From contig NZ_CP175563.1 in the NCBI RefSeq assembly GCF_046097065.1, forward strand, positions 1,240,001 to 1,304,000: a stretch of DNA of 64,000 bases, given 5' to 3'. Positions 33,521 through 41,273 of this stretch are shown here, piece after piece. Position numbers and translations under genes: made by a program. The DNA is from Syntrophus buswellii. Lineage in GTDB: Bacteria > Desulfobacterota > Syntrophia > Syntrophales > Syntrophaceae. The notes beneath the pieces were generated by a model. The model was not told where the DNA came from. It worked only from the letters and a program-made list of their open reading frames with translations, and searched no databases. Within the stretch, counting starts at the first letter, position 1; the number at the start of each line of letters is the position of its first letter.

Positions 33521-35236
33521 ATGAAGAAAACGGCCGATCATACAGAGCCCCTTGTTCGAAGGGAAATTCCCCCCCTGATATCGCGCAATATGCGGATCGC
33601 CGGAGAGGCGCAGCACAAGCACTCCTGGCCTACGACCCCCGGCGCTTTTTTCAGAATCTATAAAGACGACCCCCTTTTCCTGGAAATGACCTTCGAGGAG
33701 GGGAGCCCTTCGGCCCGAGTCCTGCTGTACACGAATCTGGTCGGCGAGTCGGAAGAGTGGGGCGAGGTCGAATTTCACAATAATTTATCCGGGAACTTCA
33801 CCCTTTCGGTTTTGCCGTCGAGATGCGGAATTTTCCTCTTCAAGATCAAATTTTCTCCGGACGGCGGAAAAACGTGGTACTGGGATCGCTGCCCCGTGAC
33901 GAAGGTCATTGTCGATCCCGAGGTCGCCAAGGACATCAGGATGTATACGCTTATTCCGAGCGTGTCGGGCCATATCGGAGACTGGATTGCCGCCCTGGAT
34001 CACATCCGGGATCTGGAGTTCAACACCGTTCATCTGCTTCCCGTGACCACCATGGACTATTCCGAAAGCCCCTATGCGGCAGCGGATCTTTTCAGCATCG
34101 ATCCCTCCTTTCTGAATCCGGCCGATTCACGAAGCGGCCTGGATCAATTCGATGATTTCGTCCGTGCGGCCCGTGAAAAGGGCATCAAACTCTGCGTGGA
34201 TCTCGTCATGAATCATGTGGGTGTTTCCAGCCAGGTCGCCACGCACTGTCCGGAATGGTTTATTGCGGACCACGACGAACCGGACGGCCTCCTGCGGGCG
34301 GGCTGCTGGCACATGAACAAATGGATCCGGTGGGAGGACCTGGCGGTCATCCAGTATGACCAGCCCGAACCGAGCATCAGGCAGGAGGTCTGGTCGTACA
34401 TGAAGCAGTATGCCCTTTTCTGGGCAAACTACGCCGCCTATACCGGCGGCATGATCCGTCTTGACAACCTTCATTCCAGCCATCCGGCCTTCATCGAGGA
34501 CCTGATCGGCTCCCTCCGCGGCGCTTATCCGGACCTCATCATCCAGGCGGAATTCTTTTCCGACTCCAATACGCTTCTGAAAACCGCGGCAAGCTGCGAA
34601 CTCAACCTGCTGCTGGCCAATCCCTGGGAACACCCCTTTGCCGAAGATCTGCGGGAATATCTTCGCTACCTTCATGAAATCAGCAAAAACATCCGCTTTC
34701 TGACCCCGGTCACGACCCATGACACAGGTGCGCCCGCGCAGCTGTACGGGACTCCGGAAGCGGCGGTGGCCCGTTATTTTACCCTGGCCCTTCTGGCCAC
34801 AGGCCAGACCGGAATGGTCCAGGGCACGGAACACGGCGTGCTCGAAAAGATCGATTTCATCGGGCGGAAGCGCTCCGTATCCTTTCCGGCCCCCCACCGC
34901 TACGATGTTCTGATCCGGAAAATAAACACCCTCCTTCACAAATACTCCCTCTTCCACGAGGGCGGGAACATCCGTTTCGTGGACCAGGGGCATGGCGCGC
35001 TTATTGCTGCCGTGCGGGAAGGTCGAAAAAACCCCCGGGAGAAGTTTCTGCTGATTTCAAATCTGGACACGGCCAACGCTTATAAGATCAAACTCCCCCT
35101 GTCCGACATGCTTCTTCAGAAAGACAGGTGCCGGCTTCAGGAGATGATCAGAGGCGAGTCGTTGGTCCTCGAAGGCTGCGTCCCTTTGGAAATTGAAGTC
35201 GAACCCTGCGGCATGCGGGCTTACCGCATCCAATGA
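33521..35236 (+). CDS. GH13 alpha-amylase-family glycoside hydrolase or transferase
   Basis: From the ATG at 33521 the protein has 571 residues. An N-terminal beta-sandwich (about 1-135) precedes a (beta/alpha)8 barrel and a C-terminal beta domain. The four GH13 regions are readable: DLVMNHVG (about 227-234), MIRLDNLH with Arg313, nucleophile Asp315 and His318, the acid/base Glu344 in IIQAEFFS, and TTHD with His400-Asp401. The catalytic triad is complete. The overall form recalls alpha-glucan debranching or maltosyltransferase-like enzymes. No other glycogen gene is adjacent. A longer start at 33413 is in frame but the ATG at 33521 follows a weak GGGAAG. Confidence 0.8.
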   Translation: MKKTADHTEPLVRREIPPLISRNMRIAGEAQHKHSWPTTPGAFFRIYKDDPLFLEMTFEEGSPSARVLLYTNLVGESEEWGEVEFHNNLSGNFTLSVLPSRCGIFLFKIKFSPDGGKTWYWDRCPVTKVIVDPEVAKDIRMYTLIPSVSGHIGDWIAALDHIRDLEFNTVHLLPVTTMDYSESPYAAADLFSIDPSFLNPADSRSGLDQFDDFVRAAREKGIKLCVDLVMNHVGVSSQVATHCPEWFIADHDEPDGLLRAGCWHMNKWIRWEDLAVIQYDQPEPSIRQEVWSYMKQYALFWANYAAYTGGMIRLDNLHSSHPAFIEDLIGSLRGAYPDLIIQAEFFSDSNTLLKTAASCELNLLLANPWEHPFAEDLREYLRYLHEISKNIRFLTPVTTHDTGAPAQLYGTPEAAVARYFTLALLATGQTGMVQGTEHGVLEKIDFIGRKRSVSFPAPHRYDVLIRKINTLLHKYSLFHEGGNIRFVDQGHGALIAAVREGRKNPREKFLLISNLDTANAYKIKLPLSDMLLQKDRCRLQEMIRGESLVLEGCVPLEIEVEPCGMRAYRIQ

Positions 35237-35299
35237 AATGAGACCCGGACTCGCCCTGCATTCTGCCTGCATGACAATGGATTAGGAGGATTGGAGCCC

Positions 35300-36499
35300 A
35301 TGATGACGTCGGAGATCCTGGGAAGATACGCGGATGTCCTTATCTGGGGAATGACCACGGCACGAAAGAAACGATTCAAGAAGGGGGATATCGTGCTCAT
35401 CCAGTACGATGTCCCGGCCCTGCGCCTGGCCGAGATACTGTATGCGAAGCTGATTGAGAGGGGGATGAATGTCCTTCAGCGGATGAACCTCACATCGGCC
35501 ATGGAGCATTCCTTCTATTCCCGGGGAAACTCAAACCAGCTGGTCTTCATCCCCCCCGGCGACCGGGAGCTGTACGGCCATCTCAACGGGCGCATTTATC
35601 TTCACGCCCCGGAATCGCTGACACACCTGGCCGACATCGACCCCGCCGTTATCGCCAAGGCGCAGCTTTCCCGAAAACCCCTGAGGGACATCTTCAACGA
35701 ACGGGAAGATCAGGGGGCCTACGCCTGGACGCTCTGCACCGTCCCGACGGAGGACATGGCGAAGAAGGCCGGCCTGTCACTGAGCGATTACACGGCGCAG
35801 TTGATGCGGGCCTGCTATCTCGATGAGCGGCAGCCGGTGGAAACATGGATGTCCGTCTATCGCGAAGTGGGAAACATCAAGGCCTGGTTGAATCGCCTCC
35901 CCGTCCGGGCCTTTTCGGTCGCGTCGGAAAACGTGGATTTGAGGATCACCCCCGGCGCCATGCGCAAATGGATCGGAATTTCCGGCCACAACATCCCCAG
36001 CTTCGAGATCTTTCTTTCTCCCGACTGGCGGGGAACGGAAGGGACGTATTATGCGAATCAGCCTTCCTTCCGCCTGGGAAACTATGTGGAGGGGGTAAGG
36101 CTCCGGTTTGAAAAGGGCAGGGCTGTCTCCATCGAGGCGGAGAAGGGACTGGAGTTTGTCGTCAAGCAGCTTTCCATGGACCGGGGAGCTTCCCGGGTGG
36201 GAGAATTTTCCCTAACAGACCGGCGCTTCTCCCGCATTGACCGCTTCATGGCGGATACCCTTTTTGACGAAAATTACGGAGGGGAATACGGGAACTGCCA
36301 CATTGCCGTGGGGGCCTCCTATTCTGACACCTATGCGGGCAATACGGCTGAACTGGACAAGAGCATGAAGCGGAAGCTGGGATTCAATGATTCCGCCCTG
36401 CACTGGGATCTGGTGAATACGGAGCCGAAGACCGTCACAGCGGAGCTGACGACGGGGAAGAAAATTCTTGTCTATGAAAACGGCGAGTTCCGCTGCTGA
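35300..36499 (+). CDS. M29-family (AmpS-type) aminopeptidase
   Basis: The protein has about 399 residues from the ATG at 35300, 10 bases after AGGAGG; an ATG directly after it is equally possible and a TTG at 35291 is too near the site. Family features are the N-terminal YADVLIWGMT, the central ISGHNIPSFEIFLSP...GTEGTYYA, and the metal-binding DENYGGEYGNCHIAVG and ALHWDLV. The usual glutamate, histidine and His-x-Asp ligands for two metal ions are present. It should release N-terminal residues from peptides in the cytoplasm. Confidence 0.88.
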   Translation: MMTSEILGRYADVLIWGMTTARKKRFKKGDIVLIQYDVPALRLAEILYAKLIERGMNVLQRMNLTSAMEHSFYSRGNSNQLVFIPPGDRELYGHLNGRIYLHAPESLTHLADIDPAVIAKAQLSRKPLRDIFNEREDQGAYAWTLCTVPTEDMAKKAGLSLSDYTAQLMRACYLDERQPVETWMSVYREVGNIKAWLNRLPVRAFSVASENVDLRITPGAMRKWIGISGHNIPSFEIFLSPDWRGTEGTYYANQPSFRLGNYVEGVRLRFEKGRAVSIEAEKGLEFVVKQLSMDRGASRVGEFSLTDRRFSRIDRFMADTLFDENYGGEYGNCHIAVGASYSDTYAGNTAELDKSMKRKLGFNDSALHWDLVNTEPKTVTAELTTGKKILVYENGEFRC

Positions 36500-36678
36500 G
36501 CGTGGAAAGAGCCAGGGCAATGTTCCAGGGACTCCATCCATGCGAACTGCGGAGAAGCGGGGTGAAGACGCTTCCGCTCCGGCCTGACCTTTGGCGGGCC
36601 GCCGGCAGTGTTGCGGTGGGGAAGGGGCTGCGTCAGGGCATGAGAAACTCAGCCGTCTTCCGAAGAAGGGCGTGAGGC

Positions 36679-37107
36679 ATGCAGACGTTTCTTCCTTATC
36701 CCGACTTCCGGCAGTCCCTCCAGGCCCTGGATTACAGAAGGCTCGGAAAGCAGCGCGTGGAGGCCTTCCAGCTGATCCGTGCCATCACCGTCGGAACGGG
36801 CTGGAGCCGTCATCCCGCCGCCCGGATGTGGGCGGGGTATCTCAATGCCCTGAAGCTCTACTACAACCTGGCCATTGAGGAATGGGAGCGCCGGGGATAC
36901 CGGAACAGAATGAAGAAAATGGCCGTCGAGGGGGAAGTCGTCCTGCCGCCCTGGTTCGGTGACGAGGCGTTTCATGCCGCGCACCGCTCCAATCTCCTGC
37001 GGAAGGATCCCGCATATTACGGACAGTTCGGCTGGCGGGAGCCGCCGACGCTTCCCTATGTCTGGAATGAGGAGAAATGGCTTCATCCTTCCTCGGGAAA
37101 TCCATGA
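36679..37107 (+). CDS. Pyrimidine-dimer DNA glycosylase-like protein (Pyr_excise family)
   Basis: The 142-residue protein matches the DenV-like family: MQTFLPYPDFRQSLQALDYR, LGKQRVEAFQLIRAI, HPAARMWAGYLNALKLYY and EEWERRGYR. DenV from phage T4 nicks DNA at UV dimers, but many bacterial homologues lack the N-terminal catalytic Thr and are of uncertain function. Here residue 2 is Gln-Thr, so Thr3 is near but not at the N-terminus. The function as a repair enzyme is therefore unsure. Confidence 0.75.
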   Translation: MQTFLPYPDFRQSLQALDYRRLGKQRVEAFQLIRAITVGTGWSRHPAARMWAGYLNALKLYYNLAIEEWERRGYRNRMKKMAVEGEVVLPPWFGDEAFHAAHRSNLLRKDPAYYGQFGWREPPTLPYVWNEEKWLHPSSGNP

Positions 37108-37138
37108 GGGGGAAAGAGACGGGAAAGGAGGAAGGACC

Positions 37139-37438
37139 ATGACCGTGGGCGGATTGTTCCTCGCTGGAATCGCCTGGGCTGTGTTCGCCGGGACCGCCCT
37201 GGCTGCGGAACCCGTGCGGCAGGTCAATGCCTGCGAAGCTGGAAGGCTTCCGGAGCTGGCGGATCAGGTGGCAACGGAAACGGAAAACCAGATAAGGAAG
37301 GCGAAATACCCGGAGGAGGTCGCCCAGATCATCGGGCGGGCCCAGATGGATTTCCTGCGTATCCTGATTCGGCAGAACGACGAAATTCTTCGGCAGAACA
37401 GCGAAATACGACAGCTTCTCCAGAAGGACATGAGGTGA
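37139..37438 (+). CDS. Small exported helical protein of unknown function
   Basis: The 99-residue protein starts at an ATG after AGGAGGAAGG. It has a signal peptide (LFLAGIAWAVFAGTALAAEP) and a mature part of about 75 residues with one cysteine and heptad-like helices (ENQIRKAKYPEEVAQIIGRA, RQNDEILRQNSEIRQLLQ). I recognise no family. It lies 73 bases before the Prc protease gene and may be co-transcribed with it, which suggests a periplasmic partner role; this is inference. Confidence 0.65.
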   Translation: MTVGGLFLAGIAWAVFAGTALAAEPVRQVNACEAGRLPELADQVATETENQIRKAKYPEEVAQIIGRAQMDFLRILIRQNDEILRQNSEIRQLLQKDMR

Positions 37439-37511
37439 GTTTCCCTTTAGAGAACAACGAAAGACGGAAAACCCGGCCTCAACACTACGGAACGAGAAAA
37501 GGAATACCGGC

Positions 37512-39632
37512 ATGAACGATTCTATCGAAAGGAATATCCCCGGAAATGCCCCCGGTCTCCGGAACGCATCCCCCTCCGGCAGAAGGGGATGGTCATGTTG
37601 GCGGAGTGTCGTGCTCATTCCCCTGCTCATTCTGTTCCTGCCCCTTTCCTCGGTGTCGGAAAATCTTTCCTGCCGCCGTTTGCCGATGGTCATGGAGGGG
37701 TTTCTTTCCAACCATTACGCAGTCAAGACCATAACCAGGGAGGTCAAGGCCCAGGCCATCGAACAGATGATCAAGAGGCTCGACCCATCCAAAACGATCC
37801 TGTATTCGTCCGATGTGGAAAGGCTGAGGCCGGTTCTCCATGGCTTGTTTGCCGGGATGCAGAGAGGCGATTGCGCTGCGCTGAAACCGGTCTATGACGT
37901 GCTGGTTGCGCGGGCGCGGGAGAACGAGGAGATGGTCCGGAAAATCCTCGCGGCGGACTATCGGCTCGACGAGGCGGCGGAGCTGAACATCAACGTCAGC
38001 AAGCGATCCTATCTGAAAACGAAGGCGGAAAAGTACGACCTCCTCAGAAAGCTCGTGCAGTTTCGGATTGAAAACACCCTGCAGACGGGCATCGACCTGG
38101 CAGAGGCCAGGAAGCAGCAGATTCACCATTACGAACTGCAGACCATGAGGGTGATCGAACGCAATCCGGAAGAGCTTCTCACGAGCGCGGCCGAAGCCTT
38201 TGCGCTGGCCCTGGATCCCCACACGAACTATCTGTCCCCTGAAAAATTTGAAGATTTCCGGATCTCCATGCAGCTTTCCCTGGAGGGGATAGGGGCCATC
38301 CTGAGCAGCGACAATGGCTTTACCGTCATCGAGGAGTTGACCGCCGGCGGAAGCGCCGCCCGGTCGGGTCTGCTCAAGCCGAAGGACAGGATCATCGCCG
38401 TTGCCCAGGAAGGGGAACGGCCCGTCAATGTCATCGACATGGATCTGCACGATGTGATCCGGATGATCCGCGGCAGGAAAGGGACGCGGGTCGTCCTTAC
38501 CATCCTCCGCCAGGAGGAGCGCACGACCCGATTCAATGTCGCGCTTATACGCGACAAGGTGGAACTCAAGGAGCAGGAGGCCAGCATCGAATATGTGACG
38601 CGCAAAGCCGGCGACCGGCGCTACACCTTCGGCGTGATCGATCTCCCTTCGTTCTACGGCGATGAAAAGGAAGACAAGTCCTGCTACGAAGATGTTAAAC
38701 GGCTGCTTGGAGAGGCCAGGGGACGTCGTGTCGATGGAATCGTGCTCGACCTTTCGCGCAACGGCGGGGGACTCCTGAAGGAGGCGGTGCGCCTCGCCGG
38801 TCTCTTTGTCGACCAGGGGGGGATCGTAGCGACCAGGGACCATCTCGATCAGGTGACTGTTCTGGCCAACGGCTCGGCCGTCGTGGGGCCGGCGGGCTAC
38901 AAATACAAGCTGATGGCCTTTCCCGGGGAAGATCCACGTGCGCTCTATACAGGACCCCTTGTTGTGCTGACAAGCCGCTTGAGCGCATCGGCCAGTGAGA
39001 TCGTGGCGGGCGCTCTCAAAGACTACGCCCGATCGGTGATTGTCGGATCGGATCATACCTTTGGAAAGGGCTCCGTGCAGGTCATGATGCCCCTTCCCTG
39101 GAACCTGGGCGGCATGACCGTCACCACGGGCATGTTCTTTCTTCCCGGTGGCAAATCCACGCAGAAGACCGGTGTCGAAGCGGACGTGAAGCTGCCCCTC
39201 TGGTTCACCCTTGAAGACGTCGGTGAAACGGCCCTGGATTACCCCCTTCCGGCCCAGAGGATCCCACCTTTCCTTGGATCGCAGGGACGGTTGCCTCTAT
39301 GGACGCCTGTCACACAGGCCATGCTTGCGAACCTGGCGGCAAGATCCAGGGAGCGGGTCGCCAAGGACGCGAAGTTCGCCGAGATCATTCGGACCAGCAA
39401 GGAAGCGGCTGCCAAAAAAGGCATCATCAGGCTTGCCGACCTGCGCAGGGACATGGTCAAGGAAAACGGTGCGAAAAAGAACGGTGCGAAGAAGAAGGAG
39501 ACCTACACCGAGCTGAGGCAGAAGGCAAAGGAGCAGTATGCCCCCTTTGTGAACGAGGGCGTCAACGTCCTTCTCGACATGGTGACCATGGGTTACGGCA
39601 ATGCCCCGCGAGGCGGATTCTCCTCGAATTGA
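37512..39632 (+). CDS. prc: Carboxy-terminal processing protease, Prc/Tsp-like (S41A)
   Basis: The 706-residue protein has a membrane anchor or signal at about 31-50. An N-terminal helical TSP_NTD region follows (HYAVKTITREVKAQAIEQMI), then a PDZ domain (about 245-330, LEGIGAILSSDNGFTVIEEL, GSAARSGLLKPKDRI), the S41 protease core with catalytic Ser in RLSASASEIVAG and Lys in FGKGSVQ, and a C-terminal helical region (DUF3340-like, with a Lys-rich KKNGAKKKE). It degrades or trims periplasmic proteins from their C-termini. AAGGA stands 8 bases before the ATG. Confidence 0.94.
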   Translation: MNDSIERNIPGNAPGLRNASPSGRRGWSCWRSVVLIPLLILFLPLSSVSENLSCRRLPMVMEGFLSNHYAVKTITREVKAQAIEQMIKRLDPSKTILYSSDVERLRPVLHGLFAGMQRGDCAALKPVYDVLVARARENEEMVRKILAADYRLDEAAELNINVSKRSYLKTKAEKYDLLRKLVQFRIENTLQTGIDLAEARKQQIHHYELQTMRVIERNPEELLTSAAEAFALALDPHTNYLSPEKFEDFRISMQLSLEGIGAILSSDNGFTVIEELTAGGSAARSGLLKPKDRIIAVAQEGERPVNVIDMDLHDVIRMIRGRKGTRVVLTILRQEERTTRFNVALIRDKVELKEQEASIEYVTRKAGDRRYTFGVIDLPSFYGDEKEDKSCYEDVKRLLGEARGRRVDGIVLDLSRNGGGLLKEAVRLAGLFVDQGGIVATRDHLDQVTVLANGSAVVGPAGYKYKLMAFPGEDPRALYTGPLVVLTSRLSASASEIVAGALKDYARSVIVGSDHTFGKGSVQVMMPLPWNLGGMTVTTGMFFLPGGKSTQKTGVEADVKLPLWFTLEDVGETALDYPLPAQRIPPFLGSQGRLPLWTPVTQAMLANLAARSRERVAKDAKFAEIIRTSKEAAAKKGIIRLADLRRDMVKENGAKKNGAKKKETYTELRQKAKEQYAPFVNEGVNVLLDMVTMGYGNAPRGGFSSN

Positions 39633-39705
39633 CGTGAACTCCGGGGAGCCTCCTTCATCTGTTCCCTATGGCCTCAGCCGGCCTGGAAGCCCGTTTCCGG
39701 CTGGG

Positions 39706-39723
39706 GCGGAACACCCGTTCCGC
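39706..39723 (+). terminator. Hairpin downstream of prc
   Basis: GCGGAAC (39706-39712) and GTTCCGC (39717-39723) make a perfect 7-bp stem with a 4-base loop, 74 bases after the prc stop. A second, imperfect stem (CCTCAGCCGG 39672-39681 with CCGGCTGGGG) precedes it. No T tract follows, so termination is possible but not certain. Confidence 0.4.
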
Positions 39724-39904
39724 TTCCCATGTTCCGCTGTCCGGGGTGCGGTGTCGAAGCGAATCCCAATCGTTCAACCGTGAACGCCCCGGCATCACCC
39801 CTGCGCTTTCCGGCGCCTGAATCCCTTTCCGGCCTCCGCCGCCTTCCGCGATTCGTCCCCTTGTCCGTGAGACTTCAGATTGGAATTTATCCGGCCCCGT
39901 GCCC

Positions 39905-39933
39905 TTGACATGCCTGGGGTCGATAAATATATT
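39905..39933 (+). promoter_or_regulatory. Sigma-70 promoter for gmhA-grpE-dnaK
   Basis: TTGACA (39905-39910, perfect) and TATATT (39928-39933, five of six) are spaced by 17 bases, 53 bases before the gmhA ATG. No CIRCE element or sigma-32 box was seen nearby. Confidence 0.7.
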
Positions 39934-39986
39934 AGCTCCGGATTTGCTGAGACAGATAACGGAAAGGATCGGGCCGTACGGGTTCC

Positions 39987-40571
39987 ATGGAAGACCATAT
40001 CATCAAAATATTTAAGGAAAGCGCTCAGCTCAAAGACATTTTTCTGAACGAAAACCTGGGCCGGCTGGTGAATGTCATCGAAGCCGTAACCGGCGCCCTG
40101 AAGTCCGGAAACAAGATCCTGATTTTCGGAAACGGCGGCAGCGCCGCCGATGCTCAGCATCTCGCGGCGGAGTTCGTCAATCGCTTTATCATCGAAAGAC
40201 CCCCTCTGCCGGCCATCGCCCTGACGACAGACACGTCGGTCATAACGAGCATCGGCAACGACTATGATTTTTCGGAAATCTTCAGCAAGCAGATACGAGC
40301 GATCGGGCAGGCAGGCGATATCGCCTGGGGAATCAGTACGAGTGGAAAATCGCCCAATGTTTTGAAGGGCCTTGAAGTGGCCGGGAAGATGGGCCTGATT
40401 ACCGTGGGGCTGACGGGACACGATGGCGGAGACATCGCCAGGAAGGTGGATTACTTTCTCAATGTCCCCTCAAACAGCACGCCTAGGATCCAGGAAGTGC
40501 ATATTGCCATCGGTCATGTCATCTGCGAAATGATCGATTTCAAGCTTTTTCAGAGGCCTGAACTTAAATGA
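39987..40571 (+). CDS. gmhA: Sedoheptulose-7-phosphate isomerase
   Basis: The 194-residue protein is a full-length SIS-domain GmhA. Signatures are ILIFGNGGSAADAQHLAAEFVNR at about 44-66, the TDTSVITSIGNDY loop, STSGKSPNVL and TGHDGGDIA, and the C-terminal QEVHIAIGHVICEMID with the catalytic histidine region. It converts sedoheptulose 7-phosphate to D-glycero-D-manno-heptose 7-phosphate, the first step of LPS heptose synthesis. It stands 58 bases before grpE, behind a strong promoter. Confidence 0.95.
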   Translation: MEDHIIKIFKESAQLKDIFLNENLGRLVNVIEAVTGALKSGNKILIFGNGGSAADAQHLAAEFVNRFIIERPPLPAIALTTDTSVITSIGNDYDFSEIFSKQIRAIGQAGDIAWGISTSGKSPNVLKGLEVAGKMGLITVGLTGHDGGDIARKVDYFLNVPSNSTPRIQEVHIAIGHVICEMIDFKLFQRPELK

Positions 40572-40629
40572 GGATCCGGACCGGCAGGAAACAATCCGGG
40601 AACTATTCAGAAAGGAAATACGTTGCGGC

Positions 40630-41202
40630 ATGACAGAGAAGGAGAAAAAAGATCAGGAAGACCTCGCTCCGGAATCCATCGAGGAGGGGCTGTATGACGA
40701 GTTGACGGGCCAGGACAATGCCGGCCAGGACGCTGAATTCCTGAAGACCCAGCTGGAGTTGAAGGAAAAGGAAGTTGCGGAGCACTACAATAATTATCTC
40801 CGCGCGCTGGCCGATCTTGAGAATTATAAAAAGAGGGCGGCCAGGGAAAGGGCCGATCTCGTAAAATACGGGCATGAAAATCTGCTGCGGGATTTCCTTC
40901 CGATTCTGGACAGCCTGGACCGGGCGATGGAGGCGGCATGCGGCTCCGACAATATGGAAGCTTTTCAGGAGGGGCTGGCCCTCGTACGGAATCAGTTCCT
41001 CGGTTGTCTGGAAAAGTATGGTGTTGAACCGGTCGCGGCCTGCGGATTGGATTTCGACCCCAACGTCCATGAGGCCATGCTGGAGGTTGAAAGCGATTCG
41101 CATGAAGACAGACAAGTGGTCGATGAATACCAGAAGGGGTACCTCTATCAGGGAAGGCTGCTGAGACCGGCGAAGGTTTCCGTCTGCAGACGCAGGAAGT
41201 AG
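40630..41202 (+). CDS. grpE: Nucleotide exchange factor GrpE
   Basis: The 190-residue protein has an acidic disordered N-terminus, a long coiled coil (about 35-90, NYLRALADLENYKKRAARE is the family hallmark) and the C-terminal beta domain with GVEPVAACGLDFDPNVHEAM and the closing YLYQGRLLRPAKVSV. It releases ADP from DnaK. It precedes dnaK by 71 bases. The upstream gene is gmhA, not hrcA. Confidence 0.96.
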   Translation: MTEKEKKDQEDLAPESIEEGLYDELTGQDNAGQDAEFLKTQLELKEKEVAEHYNNYLRALADLENYKKRAARERADLVKYGHENLLRDFLPILDSLDRAMEAACGSDNMEAFQEGLALVRNQFLGCLEKYGVEPVAACGLDFDPNVHEAMLEVESDSHEDRQVVDEYQKGYLYQGRLLRPAKVSVCRRRK

Positions 41203-41273
41203 ATAGACATACATGGAATCTATGACATTGGAATACAGCAACACCATCAGACATTAAGGAGGATGAAATTTCT

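Larger units (their letters stand above)
39633..39986. other. Intergenic region between prc and gmhA, 354 bp
   Basis: It holds a hairpin cluster after prc (39706-39723) and a near-consensus sigma-70 promoter for gmhA (39905-39933). The heptamer GTTCCGC occurs twice, at 39717-39723 and 39731-39737. No gene was found. Confidence 0.5.

Noticed and set aside
40572..41273. CIRCE element or sigma-32 promoter around grpE-dnaK
   Set aside because: No TTAGCACTC-N9-GAGTGCTAA repeat or CTTGAAA/CCCCAT boxes were found; a sigma-70-type promoter upstream of gmhA is the only clear one.
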